A DNA stretch of 64,000 nt from Heterodera schachtii (GCA_023374025.1 SIJG01000053.1:434001-498000); one strand, 5' to 3'; counted from the first letter of the stretch, positions 16,954 to 29,158 are shown. A program made the numbers and translations. Notes: generated from the letters alone by a model not told the origin.

Positions 16954-19492
16954 TGTGTTACTCGGTGAACCTAAAAGTTGAGATGATCGAAATCAAAAAA
17001 ATGTTTTAACTAAGTCCAGCCAGAGGCGTAGTTGAAGCGTTTGCAGCGCTGCTTCGACCCAAAGTTGAAAACTTCCGCGTTTCGTGTTGCGGACGATGAT
17101 CAAGTTGCTGTGATTTGTCCGTGGTTGTTTTTTTTGGAATAGTGTTCTGAGAACAATGTTTTGGGAGGATATCTGAGGAAGCGAGGTTATTTAATTAGCT
17201 AAAGATTATGCTATGAGAAGTCGAAAGAACGATTACAGTCGTTTGTTGTTGTTGGTTGTTGTTGAGAAAGCCTGTAGCACTGTGTGTGGAAGACGATGAA
17301 AATGAACGCTAGAACCGATGAAGTTGTTAACGATAGTGAGATTATGTATTAATTGTTGTCGTCTTTTAAATCTGTCTTATGTAGAATTAGTTAATACTTT
17401 ATGTGGAAAATTGCAAAAATTCATTCTACTAGCCAGCTTGGAGTGAGTCTTAAAATCCAAATGAAGAGTGAAAAAAATAAAATTTAATTACAGTAATGTT
17501 TTGGTAATACATACACATAGGTATATGGGATTATTTTGCCATTTTTTGATCCATTTCTTGTAGTATTTTGGTCTATTAGACAATGGCTATCATATTTGGT
17601 GTTTTTTAATCTACAAAGCGCGGTCTCTAGTTCCCCGATCTATAAGTCAGTTGGATATAATAATGTTGTCATCTGCTGAAGCAATGCGAGAAAGAGTAAA
17701 TTGAATCGAGCCAAAGTGAAAATTGTTTGCATAGAGATTTAAGGGCTGAAGAGAAAGGTGGGGAAAGGCGCGTACGACCAGCCGGTGGGAGTATAAAGCG
17801 GGCCGCTGGTGCTGCAACTTCCCTCTGTGTGTATTACCACGCATTTCGCTTCTCTTTCACCTAATCCCATTTTATTTCTAAACTTTCCCAGCCAGCAACA
17901 GAACATTTCACAGGGGTGCATGTACACATATCTCAGATTAGCACACCCACACATTTCTCCACTTCTTTCTCTCATTTCAAACACTTGCTTCCCCGCAAAG
18001 CGAGGAAAACTAATGAAATGGGAGAAGCGATGTGTGGTTGGAGCAACAAATGCAGACATCAAAGAATTGCCCACTCTCCAATATTCTATTGAATTTTGTG
18101 TTCTATGACTATATCAATTAGAACTTCTAGAGAAACAACGGAGGGAAAGAAAATTATTATGTGTTACCTATTTATGTAAAAGACAGGGGTGGCACCTGGC
18201 GTTTTGATTACGCATACAGAAACTTCGTAAGAAATTTGGGATTTAAACGGGTAATTTATGCCTTATATTATTGGTGTCAAACGAAAGCTTAAAGAAGGGA
18301 TCCCATTGGAAAAACTCGCGGCACTCCTGACTTATCCGGGGGATTTTTAAAACGATCGAAACTTGACAAATTTAGTACCATTCGAAAGCTCTTGATGAGC
18401 TAAGTCTAAAAATCAGAGGATGAAGTCGATCCGACAAATTTAAACCGGTTTTTGAACCGATTTAAAACACAAAAAGTGAAGAAAATTGGACATTTTTAAT
18501 TAATTTATTTATTTTAATGGACATTTCAGTACCAACGAAAAATGGATAAACAAAATGAAGTAAATTTTCGCAAGGGAGCATGCGAAGACGGAGCAAGTAG
18601 TGGGGCGAGACGGAGGGCGGAGGAAGCAGCTCGAATATGACATCCATTTCGACCTATTTCGAATCCCGAACCCGAATTCGAACAAGTCGGAAATTAATTT
18701 TTCACCAAAATTCACCTGTATTATCCAAAACCGATTCAAATACACTAAATGACCTTGAATCCTTCTATTATATTCCATGTATCTGACTCGATTTTGGACC
18801 ATAAATATGAATTTTGGTGAAAAATTAATTTTCGACTTTTGTTCGAAATCGGGCCCGGGGTTCGGAATTGATCAAAACTGTTCCTGGGATTCGTGATTAG
18901 CGACCCCGAAAACCCATGGAAAAGCTTTATTGACAATTTTTCAAAATTTTTACAAAAAAATTATTCGAATTCGGGTTCGGGATTCGAAATAGATGTCATA
19001 TTCGTGATCAGCGCCCCTGAAAACCCCCGAATGCACCACTTAAAAGCTGAAACTCCTTTTTTCACCTTTTTTTTGCGGGACCAGTAAGGCGTACGATTAC
19101 CAATGGTCATTTTGTATTGATACGAACATAATATGAACTTTGAACATTTTGAATTTTCGACTTTTTGTTCGAATCCGAGTCCGGGGTTCGGAATTGACCA
19201 AAACGTGTGTCATTTTCGGGATCAGCATCCCGAAAGTCCCCTAGGAATATGTTTTTAGGACTTCTAAAAACAAAAAAAATTGTCAAAAAAGGTGTGGCAC
19301 CATCTAAACTATTACCAAAAATTGTTGTGTTTATAGATTTTACAACAGTAAAATATATTTTGTTTGGTTGAGCGATCAACTTCCTTTTCATGGATTTTTC
19401 AAGGATGAAATGGGGCATGATCTGTTCGGTTGAGAGTCCGGAATTAGTCCCTGATTTCGAGTAAGGTTTATTTTTGTTGATTTATATTTGTT
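16954..19492. other. Intergenic region, no gene recognised
   Basis: Upstream half (to about 18100) is unique-looking AT-rich DNA, likely CK1-gamma regulatory sequence, with a GC-rich patch near 17760-17815. ORFs around 17640-18110 lack domain signals and splice support. From 18180 it is repetitive, with several copies of the CGAATTCGGGTCCGGGGTTC family. Confidence 0.5.
18620..19316. mobile_element. Degenerate GGTAATAG-family fold-back copies
   Basis: Inverted arms near 18640-18700 and 18830-18905 (CCATTTCGACCTATTTCGAA versus its mirrored form), then partial arms near 18960-19010 and 19140-19316. The last ends GTGGCACCATCTAAACTATTACC. It looks like two or more old insertions, truncated or rearranged. 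No intact target duplication was found. Confidence 0.55.
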
Positions 19493-20941
19493 ATGGTATT
19501 TTTAAGAAAGTTCGGCCAATGGATGGTGGCAGAATTGCAAAAAGCTGCTATTGAGCGCAGATTTTGGCATTATTTCATGCCTTCTCCAAATTTTCTCTTG
19601 TAATAAATGGTCCTTTTTTGAATACGTTTGTCCTTTAGATACGCCAGCCCTGGATCAGTTGAGGAAGTGACCAAATGTTACGAAATGATAAACCTTTCTT
19701 TTCCGGACGTCCGTTTCTCTTTTCTGTCCTTTTGGCATTGTCCAGTTTAGGTCAGTTATGTCATTCATGTTCTGCCTTCTAAGGATTCCGTTGAGCACCA
19801 ATTGCTCAAAGAACTCACTCACAACGGAGCTTTGATAGGCCAAGGTCATTTTGAATTCTCATCCGTTTTGCAAGTCCCAACACCTTTCTTCTTTCAGGTG
19901 TTCTCGCGTACAACGCACTCAATCACTTTGACTGCTACGATTTGGACGAAGTCATGTTCAGAATGAACCAATGGATTGCCCGTCGGCTGACCCAAATTAT
20001 GTCCAGGCCCAAGTGAGTTTTCTTGCAATGATTGGTGGATTTTTTACTATTTCATTTTAAGTGACAACGTCAAGCCAAGTCGTCGAAAGAAAGATGTTTT
20101 CCGAATTGTCGTCGCCAATTCCGCGGAAGAGCCTCCACCCGCAAGTCTTTTCAACAAGGAAATTCACTCGCAGATGCCCTTAAATTCGAACAAAGAACGC
20201 TTTTCAACTCAGCAGGATATCGACTATTCAGTTGGAGTTGTTTTGCATAAAAGTGAGAAGAATTTTGGCAAAATTGCAATTATTCGTTTTTCTTCTGTAT
20301 GTTTTCAGAATGTTTTGCCGCTGAGCCGATTTCGGACCGATTGCTCAAGTCAATTGACCAACAGACGAATGAATTAACTCAAAACGGCGGAGATGGGAAC
20401 AAAGGGGAGGTCCAAGTTATTGTGAAAGGTGAGAATTTGGAGTGTGTTCAATTAAATTTTAATTCGTCAGTTTGGTCGAAGGGGGAATTTATGCCACCCC
20501 AAATGAAAAATGTAAATAAATTTTATCGAGTCACGTGAATTTGGGTAAATAAATGTAGATTTAATGAGCAAAGTATTAAGTTTGTCTATAAAACGCTTTT
20601 CTTTTGTTCATTTATTTCTCCCAATTCCCAGGTTTTCCCACGACTTTCAACAAATTTCAAATTGCTTCTCTTTTCCCCGACTTTCGTCCTTTGCACGTCG
20701 AATATCTCTCCGGTGGGGAGGCTGTCGTTCAATTTGCGAACAAATACCACGCAGCTCAGGTGGTCCGCAACTATAACGGACTTTCGTTTGAGAATGAAAA
20801 TTTTATTTTGGAGGTAAAAATGCTAATTGTCAGATTATTTAATTTATTCTTCCTTTTTTATTTTAGGTTCGCTCTGCCGGAAATTATCAACGCCAATTTT
20901 TGCAAGATAAACTCAATAATTTGTGTGTTGGAACGAAATGA
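19493..20941 (+). CDS. Unrecognised protein with C-terminal RRM-like domain
   Basis: Eight exons with consistent phases: 19493-19599, 19639-19744, 19784-19844, 19898-20012, about 20062-20252, 20309-20428, 20632-20813, 20867-20941; about 318 aa. The N-terminal ~130 residues look folded and mixed alpha/beta (FGQWMVAELQKAAIERRFW, LDEVMFRMNQWIARRLTQIM) and match no family I can name. A basic stretch (PSRRKKD) and a polar linker follow. The last ~85 residues read as an RRM: beta1 VQVIVKGFP, alpha1 NKFQIASLF, beta2 LHVEYLS, beta3 EAVVQFAN, alpha2 KYHAAQVVRNYNG, beta4 NFILEV. It is non-canonical because the aromatic RNP1 residues are not obvious. RNA binding is inference only. The start codon was chosen as the first in-frame Met; an upstream exon is possible. 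Confidence 0.65.
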
Positions 20942-22017
20942 GATTTTTTGACTTTTTGAAACAAAATATTTATTCAGATGTTTTTTTGTTGCGAAAGTGA
21001 GCGGCTTTTATCTTTTATGGTTAAGCAGTATTTTAAATTTGAGAAAACCGAAAGAGTCGATCACTTTAGCCAAGCTCAGTTTTTGTATTCACTTTCATTG
21101 TTTGCTTATAAATTACAACTTTTCGATATTACATTCTTTTATAATGAAATGCTCGTCGTTTCATCGCCAAAAAATTGAGCCGTTTAACAATAAGTAAAAC
21201 GCATTTGGCAAAAATGGTTCATGAAACGAGAATCACAAAAAGCTTATTACAATTTTATTTGATGCAAATACATATTTAAATATTAAATTGAGTTTTGGCT
21301 TTCTTTGTTTTTGTTATTGGTGCTTTACCCCCCCCCCCCCCCTCCTCCAACTTTTCTCACCACTCCGTCTTATATGTACCAATGGCATTTTGTTATTTGG
21401 AGCCAAAGGCGAAAGTCCCAACGGAAGGATGGGTTGGCATAGGGAAAAAATTGAATTAGCCATGGGGAAGAGAGATGGCATTCATTCAGTGCCCTCCGGC
21501 GACGTGGTGGAAAGTGCCCCTTTTGCTGCCCCTCCCTTCGCTCGTCTTAACTCTCAGCTTCTCTCTCTTCGCCCATTCATTTCGCTTTTGCTGCTGCGTC
21601 TTTTCATTGCGCATTTTTTTCTCTTCCATTTTATGTCACTGAAAGGGGGAGGAGGGAATTGTTTTATTTTTAGGAATTGAAAATTCATTTAGAAGAAAGG
21701 CGCCTCCCAGCCATTGCAAATGAATTGCTTATGGCAGCCATTAGCCCTCCCCGGGCGCACCCCTTCACTGTCTCATCCCTGCCCATCTCCCCCCCCCCCC
21801 CCCCGATAAATGTGTGTCTCTTCCTTCAGTCGACAGCTGTCCCTCCCCCTTTAAAGCCGCACTCTTTCCCCCCCCCCGCCATTTGTCCCTTATTTATTCC
21901 CTTTTTGTGACCATTCCCTTTACACATTTCTTCCGTCTTCTCAATGTCTCTTTTTTCCAATCATTTCCCTTTCGCTTCTCTCAGTTGGCCCTCTCTTCTC
22001 GCCTTTGTCCTCCTCCG
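20942..22017. other. Intergenic region with poly-C tracts
   Basis: No gene recognised. C runs occur near 21329, 21791 and 21873. ORFs at 21288-21910 are low-complexity Phe/Leu/Pro readings of pyrimidine-rich DNA. A CTCTCAG acceptor near 21984 may be the trans-splice site of the next gene. Confidence 0.5.
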
Positions 22018-23987
22018 ATGTCCAATTGTCCTTTGCCTTTTTGCCTCGCGCTCTCTTCGCCCTCTTCTCTTTTCCTTTTCATCGCCACCCTTCTCCCAAT
22101 TGCTCAATTCGCCCACCTTTTGGTGGGGGCCGCCGCATCGCAATTTTCTTCCCCCCAAAAATCCAACAACATTTTGCCACGTGCCCGTGGTCCGGCAGTA
22201 GTGTCAATTCCGGTCGGTTGCCCGCCTTTTCGGTCCCTCTGACGAGTGCTTTTCGTCCTCACAACAGATAAAGCATGGCCGTGCCGGTCCCCATGGACTG
22301 CTTCAGACTTCGGACCCGTTGCTGCTGTGGTGCCATGCGGTGGACGTCCGACTTTTGTCCGGCAGAGAATCGCGCAGAGAGTCAGCATTGGACACAGAAG
22401 AAATTTGTAATTAAAGCCGTAAAAATAAATGTGCGCCATTCGATTGCATAGATTTTACACACGACGGAGAAAATTACCCAGCCAATCTCAGCACCGACGG
22501 CACTTTCAACGGAACATTGAGCTTTGACCAAGTGAAACATTCGCTGAATTTGCTTTTGCGTGATTGGAAGTGTCTCTTAAGGTTTACGCGTCTTACGCCG
22601 GCAATTGGACGTGTCACATTCGAACCAAACACTTTGGCAATGTAAGCGGAGAGATCGCCGTCAACCGTAGGTTTTAGAATAATTTGATGGCCAAATTAAA
22701 TGAACGAATAAAAAAAACAAACAAATTATTTGCCGTTCAAATTTCGAAAACATTATGTGTACATCTAAACAAAGCTAATTCTTTCAAAAATACATCTATT
22801 CACAGTCCGTCCTGTCGTACTCAGCAATGCTTCGCTGCGCATCGATGAGAAGGACGCCTTTCATTTTGAAGCGCACGGAATCAATGCCAAACGCGGGGAG
22901 GACACGCGGCTGGAGTGCCCAGTGTACGGACATCCGAAGCCGGAAGTGACGTGGCGAAGGGGCGCCCTTGAGGCACGGATGGACAAACGTGGGGGCGGGG
23001 CAGCGAAGGTCCCGGTATTTCGGTCGTCTTGGTCGGAGACTAGCCACCATCTTTAATAGTTTTACCAAAAAAAAAATTTTGAACCTCGTTTTTGACAAAC
23101 TTTTTTTTTAATATGATAGAAAAACATGTTTCCGGAGATTTTCAGTGTCTGAATATTTTTTTTGGTAGAGAGATTTTTTCATTTGTTTATTTTGGGATAA
23201 AACCAAGATTAAAAGGCAGGGAAATCGATTGTCAGTGGTATTTTTAGTGTTTTAACGCCTTTTTTTCTTCAGTTGCGTGTCAATGATCGAATTGAATTGC
23301 TAAATGATGGAGCCCTATTAATACGCAACGTCACTTTTGAAGACGGGGACATTTACTCATGCAGACCAAAGAACTCAGCGAACAAAAGGGACAAAAAGAG
23401 CGGCATAATCATTGAAAGGAAATTGCGCGTGAAAAGTGAGACGCGAGGATGGGCGGACGAAGGAAACGATTCGTTTTGGCCAATTCATTTTTACCTCGTT
23501 AAGTTTTTTGGGTCGAAAAGGACGAAAAACGAAGTCGAAACGATATTTTAACTTAGTAATGCTTTTTATTTCGATTTTAGTGATTTTGAATAGTTTGAGA
23601 CACAAATTTAGTAAATTCGAAATTAGTTTAAAAAAACCCGAATATATTTTTTCGAAAGTTCATACATATTTACCAAAATAGCTAGAAAAATTATTCTAAC
23701 CAACTTAAAAAGCAGTCCTGAGTTTCGGCTAAAAAGTATTGGCCAAAAATGACTCATCCTTTTGCCGGATGGGCGGGGAGATAAAAGTACAATGTTAATT
23801 TTGGGATGGTTAGCAGAAAATGTAATGCGTTAATTTTCTGAGCTTTCCTAAAGGCGAATTGGCTTGGCTTCTTCCGCTCTGCATTATTTTTTCGATAATT
23901 GTGCTTCTCTTCATCATCATTTTGCTGTGCGAAATCAGAAAACGAAATGAGAACAAAAGACTCACAACAGATGAAGACGATGAGTAA
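22018..23987 (+). CDS. Single-pass membrane protein with two Ig domains (basigin/neuroplastin-like)
   Basis: Likely cell-surface adhesion or co-receptor protein. Seven exons, phases consistent: 22018-22212, 22268-22406, 22452-22531, 22582-22666, 22806-23008, 23273-23435, 23854-23987; about 332 aa. It has an N-terminal signal peptide (SSLFLFIATLLPIAQFAHLL). Ig domain 1 has Cys in LLLWCHAV and in YAGNWTCHIRTK. Ig domain 2 has Cys in DTRLECPVYGHPKPEVTW and DGDIYSCRPKNSA. The transmembrane helix is LPLCIIFSIIVLLFIIILLC, followed by a short charged tail EIRKRNENK...DEDDE. Two Ig domains, one helix and a basic-then-acidic tail are the layout of basigin/neuroplastin, and also of some nematode ZIG proteins; the assignment within the superfamily is inference. 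The intron at 23009-23272 is AT-rich. Confidence 0.8.
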
Positions 23988-25325
23988 ATGATGCGTCTTT
24001 TGTTAATATTTTCAAGACGTAAAGAAACGATATTTATCAGGAAATTGTCAGAATTCGTTAGAACCATTGGAATATTATTCGTAGGTCCCAGACTCAAAAT
24101 CACATAAACATACAGACCTCGAGGAGTCGATTGATGTATAATTTATATACATTTACAATCCCCCCCAGTATTCTTCACTTTTTCCAAACCGGCTTTTGAA
24201 CAGGTTTAAATCACGAAAAATAGGCCCGAAAATAAGATAAAACCCCTTTTTAATTAAAAAAAATCAATTGATCTGGTGGGGTAAACCCAACTCATCCATA
24301 AACCCAACTCATCCATGCATAAAAATGCCACGACTAAAACCGCACAATCAAAAAAATGCCACGACCAAGACCGCACAAAAAATGCCACAGCCAAGACCGC
24401 ATAATTAAAAAATGCCATGACGATGACTCGCAGTGTTATGGATGAGTTGGGGATGACTCGATTTGGTATCGTCCGAAAGCTCTTGGTGAATTAAGTTTAA
24501 AAATCAATGGATTCATTTTTTATGCCCCTTTTGACGTTTTTTTTCGTTTTTTATGCCTTTTTCACATTTTTTGTGCCTAAAAGTCCGGGCTCTATTTATT
24601 ATATTTATTTAAAAATTAATTTTCTTTTTGCGCTAAAAACCAGCGAACATTCGACCACGGAGGGCAGTAGGTGGGGCGGGCGAGACTCTGGAGGTCTGCG
24701 CGTGATCCAAAGGCCGTTGATTGATTGGCGGAGGCCGCCCTCCATTTCGCCCCACTACTTGCGCCGTCTTCGCATGCTACTTTTTGCGTTAACTTTGCTT
24801 GTTAAAGTCGGTTCGACTTTATACCAGGGTGCGATCGAAAATTTGGGCGGAATAAATGCAACGATCGCTGATAAAATTTCATCAAATGGATCGGCTTCTC
24901 TATGTAAATTTTGCGCGCCGTTTTATGATTTATTGAAATTTTGGCTTATAGTCACAGTCACATAACAGGAAAGTACAATTTATCGGTACCTCCAAATCTG
25001 ACAAATCAGGACATTTTCATTTTATCAGATTTGGACCCTCAAAATCAGGACTAATTCTCTCCATTTTTCGAGTGAGTCGGTTCAAAAATAGGTTAAAATC
25101 CGTGTCCGTAACTGGAGATCTAGTTTTGTGCTTTCAATTGGCAATGTCTGACAATGGGCACATACCAACTCGCTAGAAAAATGCATCAATTATAAGCATG
25201 CCCAAAAAAGTCATTCCTCAAAAGTCCAAGTAAATTTGACATCAAACAAAAAGCCGATCTCAACGATAATTGCTGTTGGAAGGTCACCATTTCGATTTGC
25301 GCTCCTTTCGCCTTCGGTTCACTCC
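23988..25325. other. Repeat-bearing intergenic region
   Basis: Contains imperfect direct repeats near 24322-24430 (AAAAATGCCACGACCAAGACC-like units about 25-35 bp apart, roughly four copies). It also holds a GC-rich segment at 24655-24782, whose inverted relative lies at about 18578-18630, and a CAGGGTGCGATCGAAAAT sequence near 24826 resembling the terminus of the element at 32178. No gene is supported. Confidence 0.5.
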
Positions 25326-26230
25326 TTACGACTGGGGGAAGGTCAACGACTCGTCAGTGTGTTCGTGGTGAATGTGCGGTTGAGGACTCAATTTGCTATG
25401 TGCTGACGGATGCAAAATGGACGATTTGCGCTGCGGCACTGTGTCAGGTCGAGGAATCTGAAGAAGGAGACAAAATTAACATTTGCCAATAATTGTCATT
25501 TTTTCAAGAAATGTTTTGAGTGTAACTGACTGAAGAGAAAGAAACCCTTTGTTTCGTATTGATGAATATCAGTCTAACAATAAACCTGAAGCTGTCCGCC
25601 CTCATCGTCGGATTCGCCGCCATCCATCGAACAACCCGAAATTGAGCCGGCCAAGGGACGCATCATTGGGAGCAATTGCGATACAATAATCGGAGCTGAT
25701 TCTTCCATTTTTTTCTCGGGTTCAGTTTCAATCGGAACAGCCAGTTTGGGAGTGTTGGCAGCAGTCAAATTCTGGCCCATCGGCGGTGGAATAGGCTTGT
25801 TCTTGTTCATGTTGTAGTCACCGGAATCGAAAAATTTCTGAAAATAGGTTTCAAACTAGGGAAAAACTGGAACATGAATATCAAAAGACACAGTATGATC
25901 GCAATAACAACTGCGAAATAAACATTTCAAACGGAGTTGTTTGTGGTCGCGGGACTGAAATGGCCAAATGCCTTTGGGACAGAACTCTCTATGTCTAAAT
26001 CAAGAGGCATTTGGACATTTTAGTAATAATTTTTCGGATTTACATCGAACATTATTTTGATAAAAACATACTCTTTGTTGAAGCTTTTTCTGGAGAAAAT
26101 TGCTAGCAGATTTTGGCGGCAGTTTGCCAGTAGAAGCCAATTTGTTCATAAGAAGGATTTCCTGTTGCTTCTCCACTGAAACCGCTTCTGCCGTTGCTTC
26201 GCCTTTTGGGTCCTTAGCCTCGCCTCTCAT
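25326..26230 (-). CDS. ensa-1: Alpha-endosulfine / ARPP-19 family PP2A inhibitor
   Basis: When phosphorylated by Greatwall-type kinase, this family inhibits PP2A-B55 and so promotes mitotic entry. Three exons: 26230-26072, 25837-25586, 25457-25326; about 180 aa, longer than vertebrate ENSA (about 121). Motifs: KQQEILLMNKL, KSASNFLQKKLQQR, then the invariant KFFDSGDYNMNKNK with the Greatwall-site Ser in FDSGDY. C-terminal PRPDTVPQRKSSIL is the usual tail containing a PKA-like site. The extra length is an inserted, acidic middle segment (SMDGGESDDEGGQ). A short upstream coding exon cannot be excluded. Confidence 0.93.
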
Positions 26231-26777
26231 TTTCCAATAGATGAGAATTACAAATTAATATTTTGGAAAAATTACTCAATTTTAAATAAGAACATTAGGA
26301 AATCATATGCATATGATACAAACAAATAGAAAAAACGGAGTGCTTACGTCGAATAAGTCTGTTAATCCTTAGAAATAACATTCAATAAAGGAAAAAGCGA
26401 TTACCAAAAGGCAAATGAAAATTGCTAACGGTCGCCACTGGCAATGCCAACTCTCCCCCCCCCCATCGCCCTTTTCCGTTAATTTACAATTTTTTTCTTT
26501 CGCAAAAAAGCACAAGCACATTTTTCGATTTAGTCATGTCTAAAAAAGGTTAATTCTCTTTTCTTTCATGCAATGATGCATTAAAGCCATCGATTTTAAA
26601 ATGAAGAAAAGAAAAGATCGAAAACAGGAATAACAAAGAACAAAGAAATTTTCTAACCCAAATATTAGTTGTAACATCAAGCAATTACCTAAATGTGTTT
26701 AGATTGAATTATCGCTGAGATTGCTCTCGAATAAATTTATATTAATCTCAAAAAATTGCATATCGATAAAAAAAACT

Positions 26778-27235
26778 GGTAATACTACAGATGGTACCCC
26801 CCATTTTTTCGAAAATTTTTTTTTTGTTTTTTAAAGTCATGAAAATATGTTTCCACGGGTTTTCGGGGTCGCTGGTCACAAATCTGATGTCCATTTCGAC
26901 CAATTCCGAACCCCAGACCCGAATTCAAACAAAAGTTCGAACATACAAATTTTCGGACTGTGTTTTTGGTTCAAAACCGGGCTAAATACGCGGAAACAAA
27001 TATAAACTCATTAATACTTCACAATAAAAGATTATTTAAGCCATTTTGAACCAAAAATCAAAGTAACAAAAGTTTGAATGTTCGAACGTTGGTTCGAGTT
27101 CGGGTCTGGGGTTCGGAATTGGTCGAAATAGACACCGGATTTGTGATCGGTGACCCCGAAAACCCTCGGAAATATACTTCATGACTTTAGAAAACAAACA
27201 AAATTTTTTGAAAAATGGGGGGTACCAATTTTCTA
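26778..27235. mobile_element. GGTAATAC-type fold-back element, right end decayed
   Basis: The left end reads GGTAATACTACAGATGGTAC then a C run. The inverted arm at 27060-27226 has CGGGTCTGGGGTTCGG and ends GGGGGGTACC, without the expected GTATTACC terminus. The arms mirror for about 150 bp. Confidence 0.7.
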
Positions 27236-27429
27236 AGTTTTCCGGAGAAATTAAGGACCAAAAGGCTTAAATTACCTCTAACATTTGACCAACCGAATCA
27301 AACTAACAGCAATCAACACTAAGATAACGTAAAGACATCCTATAAGCAGTTTCTATTCACTTTATGCCAGAAAAAAGTCATTAAACACAAAATTTTTGCG
27401 GCTGAAAAAATGCGAAAATCTGAGTAAAT

Positions 27430-27785
27430 TCGAAAAAAAATTTCTAGGGGGTTGGGAAAAATTTTTCGTAAAAGATGAATATGACGAACAGAAAGAGCAC
27501 AAAATTCTCTACTAAATGGTCTTTGGATGATTGCTCTATGGCGAGTATTCGCTGAGGGGTGCCTTGCTAAATAACGACTATCCAAAAAATGACCAAATTC
27601 AAGCCATTTTTCCTCATTTTTGAGACATCCATTTTCAACAAGACGCGCCTCCGCGGAGACGCGACGTAGAGCCCTCATCCAAAGGCCATTTTGTAGAGAA
27701 TTTTATTCTCTTTCAGATGGCCTTAATGGTTTTTCACTAAAAAAATTTTTCCAGCCCCTAGGAATTTTTTTATAAAATTTCCCGG
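27430..27785. repeat. Fold-back repeat, family shared with 46.7 kb
   Basis: TTTCTAGGGGGTTGGGAAAA near 27437 is mirrored by TTTTTCCAGCCCCTAG near 27750. The central part has TAGAGAATTTTATTCTCTTTC. A related but diverged stretch lies at about 46725-46870 (AGAGGGTTGGGAATTTTTTT, AAAGAGCACAAAAGGCTCTAC). Confidence 0.6.
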
Positions 27786-27943
27786 TTTTCAAGCCATTTT
27801 ATGATTTTCAGATCACCATAAAGGAGTGATCTGATCAATTTGTCACAAATGACTTTTTTAATCAGTACAAAAAAATGTGCTTAAATGAATTTTTTCAATT
27901 TTTTTAATGCTAAACTCAAAAAGTTACAGCCTTCTGAAAAAAG

Positions 27944-28141
27944 TGTCCCTATTCTAATGTTACACCCCTTTTTCGGAAAAAAATTCGTAAAATTTTTTTC
28001 CAGTCGTCATTTCGTCTTCTCATTGTTAGAATCTTAATATTTTCAGAATTGCTACGTGCAATTAAAATTTCAAATCGATCGGTTCATGGGAAGTGGTCAA
28101 ACTCCCAAAAAATAGGGTGTCCCTATTCTAATGTTACACAG
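27944..28141. mobile_element. Possible Tc1/mariner-like terminus remnant
   Basis: GTGTCCCTATTCTAATGTTA occurs twice (27944 and 28112). The second continues to ACACAGTG followed by TA, the look of a Tc1/mariner end at a TA target. No transposase is visible. Confidence 0.35.
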
Positions 28142-28191
28142 TGTATTACCAAAAAACTAATACCTAGTATTGGTACCAAGATCGTCCAATT

Positions 28192-28556
28192 GGTAATACT
28201 GTAGTTTGTCCCCCCCCCCTTTTCGGGAAAAAATTTTCAAAAAATGTTTTGCCATAAAAACAAGTTTTCTGGGCTTTTCAAGGTCGCTGACATGAATACG
28301 GCATTCATTTCGGCCAATTTCGAACCCCGGACCCGAACTCGAACAAAAATGGGAAATTTAAATTTTCGAATTTTGCATTTTCATCTAAAAATGACTTAAA
28401 TGATCTTTTATTGCAAAATTGGTAGCTTTTAGAATATTTTCGTGTATTTAAACCGGTTTTGAACCAAAAATGCAAAATTCGAAAATTGAGTTTTCGACTT
28501 TTTGTTCGAATTCGGGTCCGGGGTTCGAAATTGGCCGAAATGGATATCTTATTCGT
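28192..28556. mobile_element. GGTAATAC-type fold-back, interrupted by a second element
   Basis: Starts GGTAATACTGTAGTTTGT plus a C run. Arms mirror around 28370-28470 (CCCCGGACCCGAACTCGAAC versus GTTCGAATTCGGGTCCGGGG). The right arm stops abruptly at the start of another element at 28557. Confidence 0.65.
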
Positions 28557-28978
28557 GCTGTGCGAGAAGTGATTTTTACCGGGAACCGAGACCGAGAAAT
28601 GACCCGGAGAAACAATACGAGAATAGGTGCCGCGTTAGGAAAAATTGGATATTTTTTTTGAATATTTTTCTTCAGATTTCACTGAAAAATGGGCAATTTT
28701 TAGGTTCAAATTTTGAAATTTTAGGGGAATTTGTTGGCCGGCGGCGCCGATAGGCGCCGCCGTGAAAATTGTTGGGATTTAATGTTTTGTTAAAAAATTA
28801 TTTAAATTTCAAAATTTTTCCTCTTTTCCCCCTTCGCCGGCGACGCCACTCCCCAAATGGTCATCCTTAACAGTGTAAAAATTTCTCGGTTTCAGAGACT
28901 AACAGCCCGAGACCGGGAAGCGAAAAACCCGAAAAATTTCCCGAGTCGGGGATCGAGAACCGAGACTCTCGCACAGCT
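28557..28978. mobile_element. Fold-back element with GCTGTGCGAGA terminal repeats
   Basis: GCTGTGCGAGA near 28558 is mirrored by TCTCGCACAGC ending near 28977. Inner arms share GGGAACCGAGACCGAGAAA-like and CGAGACCGGGAAGCG-like text. The middle contains the palindrome GGCGGCGCCGATAGGCGCCG at 28740-28763. Confidence 0.65.
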
Positions 28979-29156
28979 ACTATATTATGTATAATACACA
29001 TTCTGTCTTTATATTTTTACAAAACTGTACTTTGAATTAATGGGTTTTGCTGTAAAAGATGCTTTACAAAAAAAAAAAAACAGATCCTACTAGAATTCAC
29101 ATAAAAACTTTTTTGCAAACTAAATGTTAAAAAATATAAGTATTTCTTATTTTTTT

Positions 29157-29158
29157 AG
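29157..29158 (+). promoter_or_regulatory. Probable trans-splice acceptor of TMEM98 gene
   Basis: TTTTTTAG ends 55 nt upstream of the ATG with no upstream exon apparent. Confidence 0.4.

Noticed and set aside
17640..18108. Small gene in ORFs at 17640-18110
   Set aside because: Overlapping ORFs on both strands without domains, codon bias or convincing splice sites.
22104..22439. Minus-strand ORF over the Ig-protein exons
   Set aside because: The plus-strand exons join in phase into a signal peptide, Ig domains and a transmembrane helix. The minus ORF has no domain.
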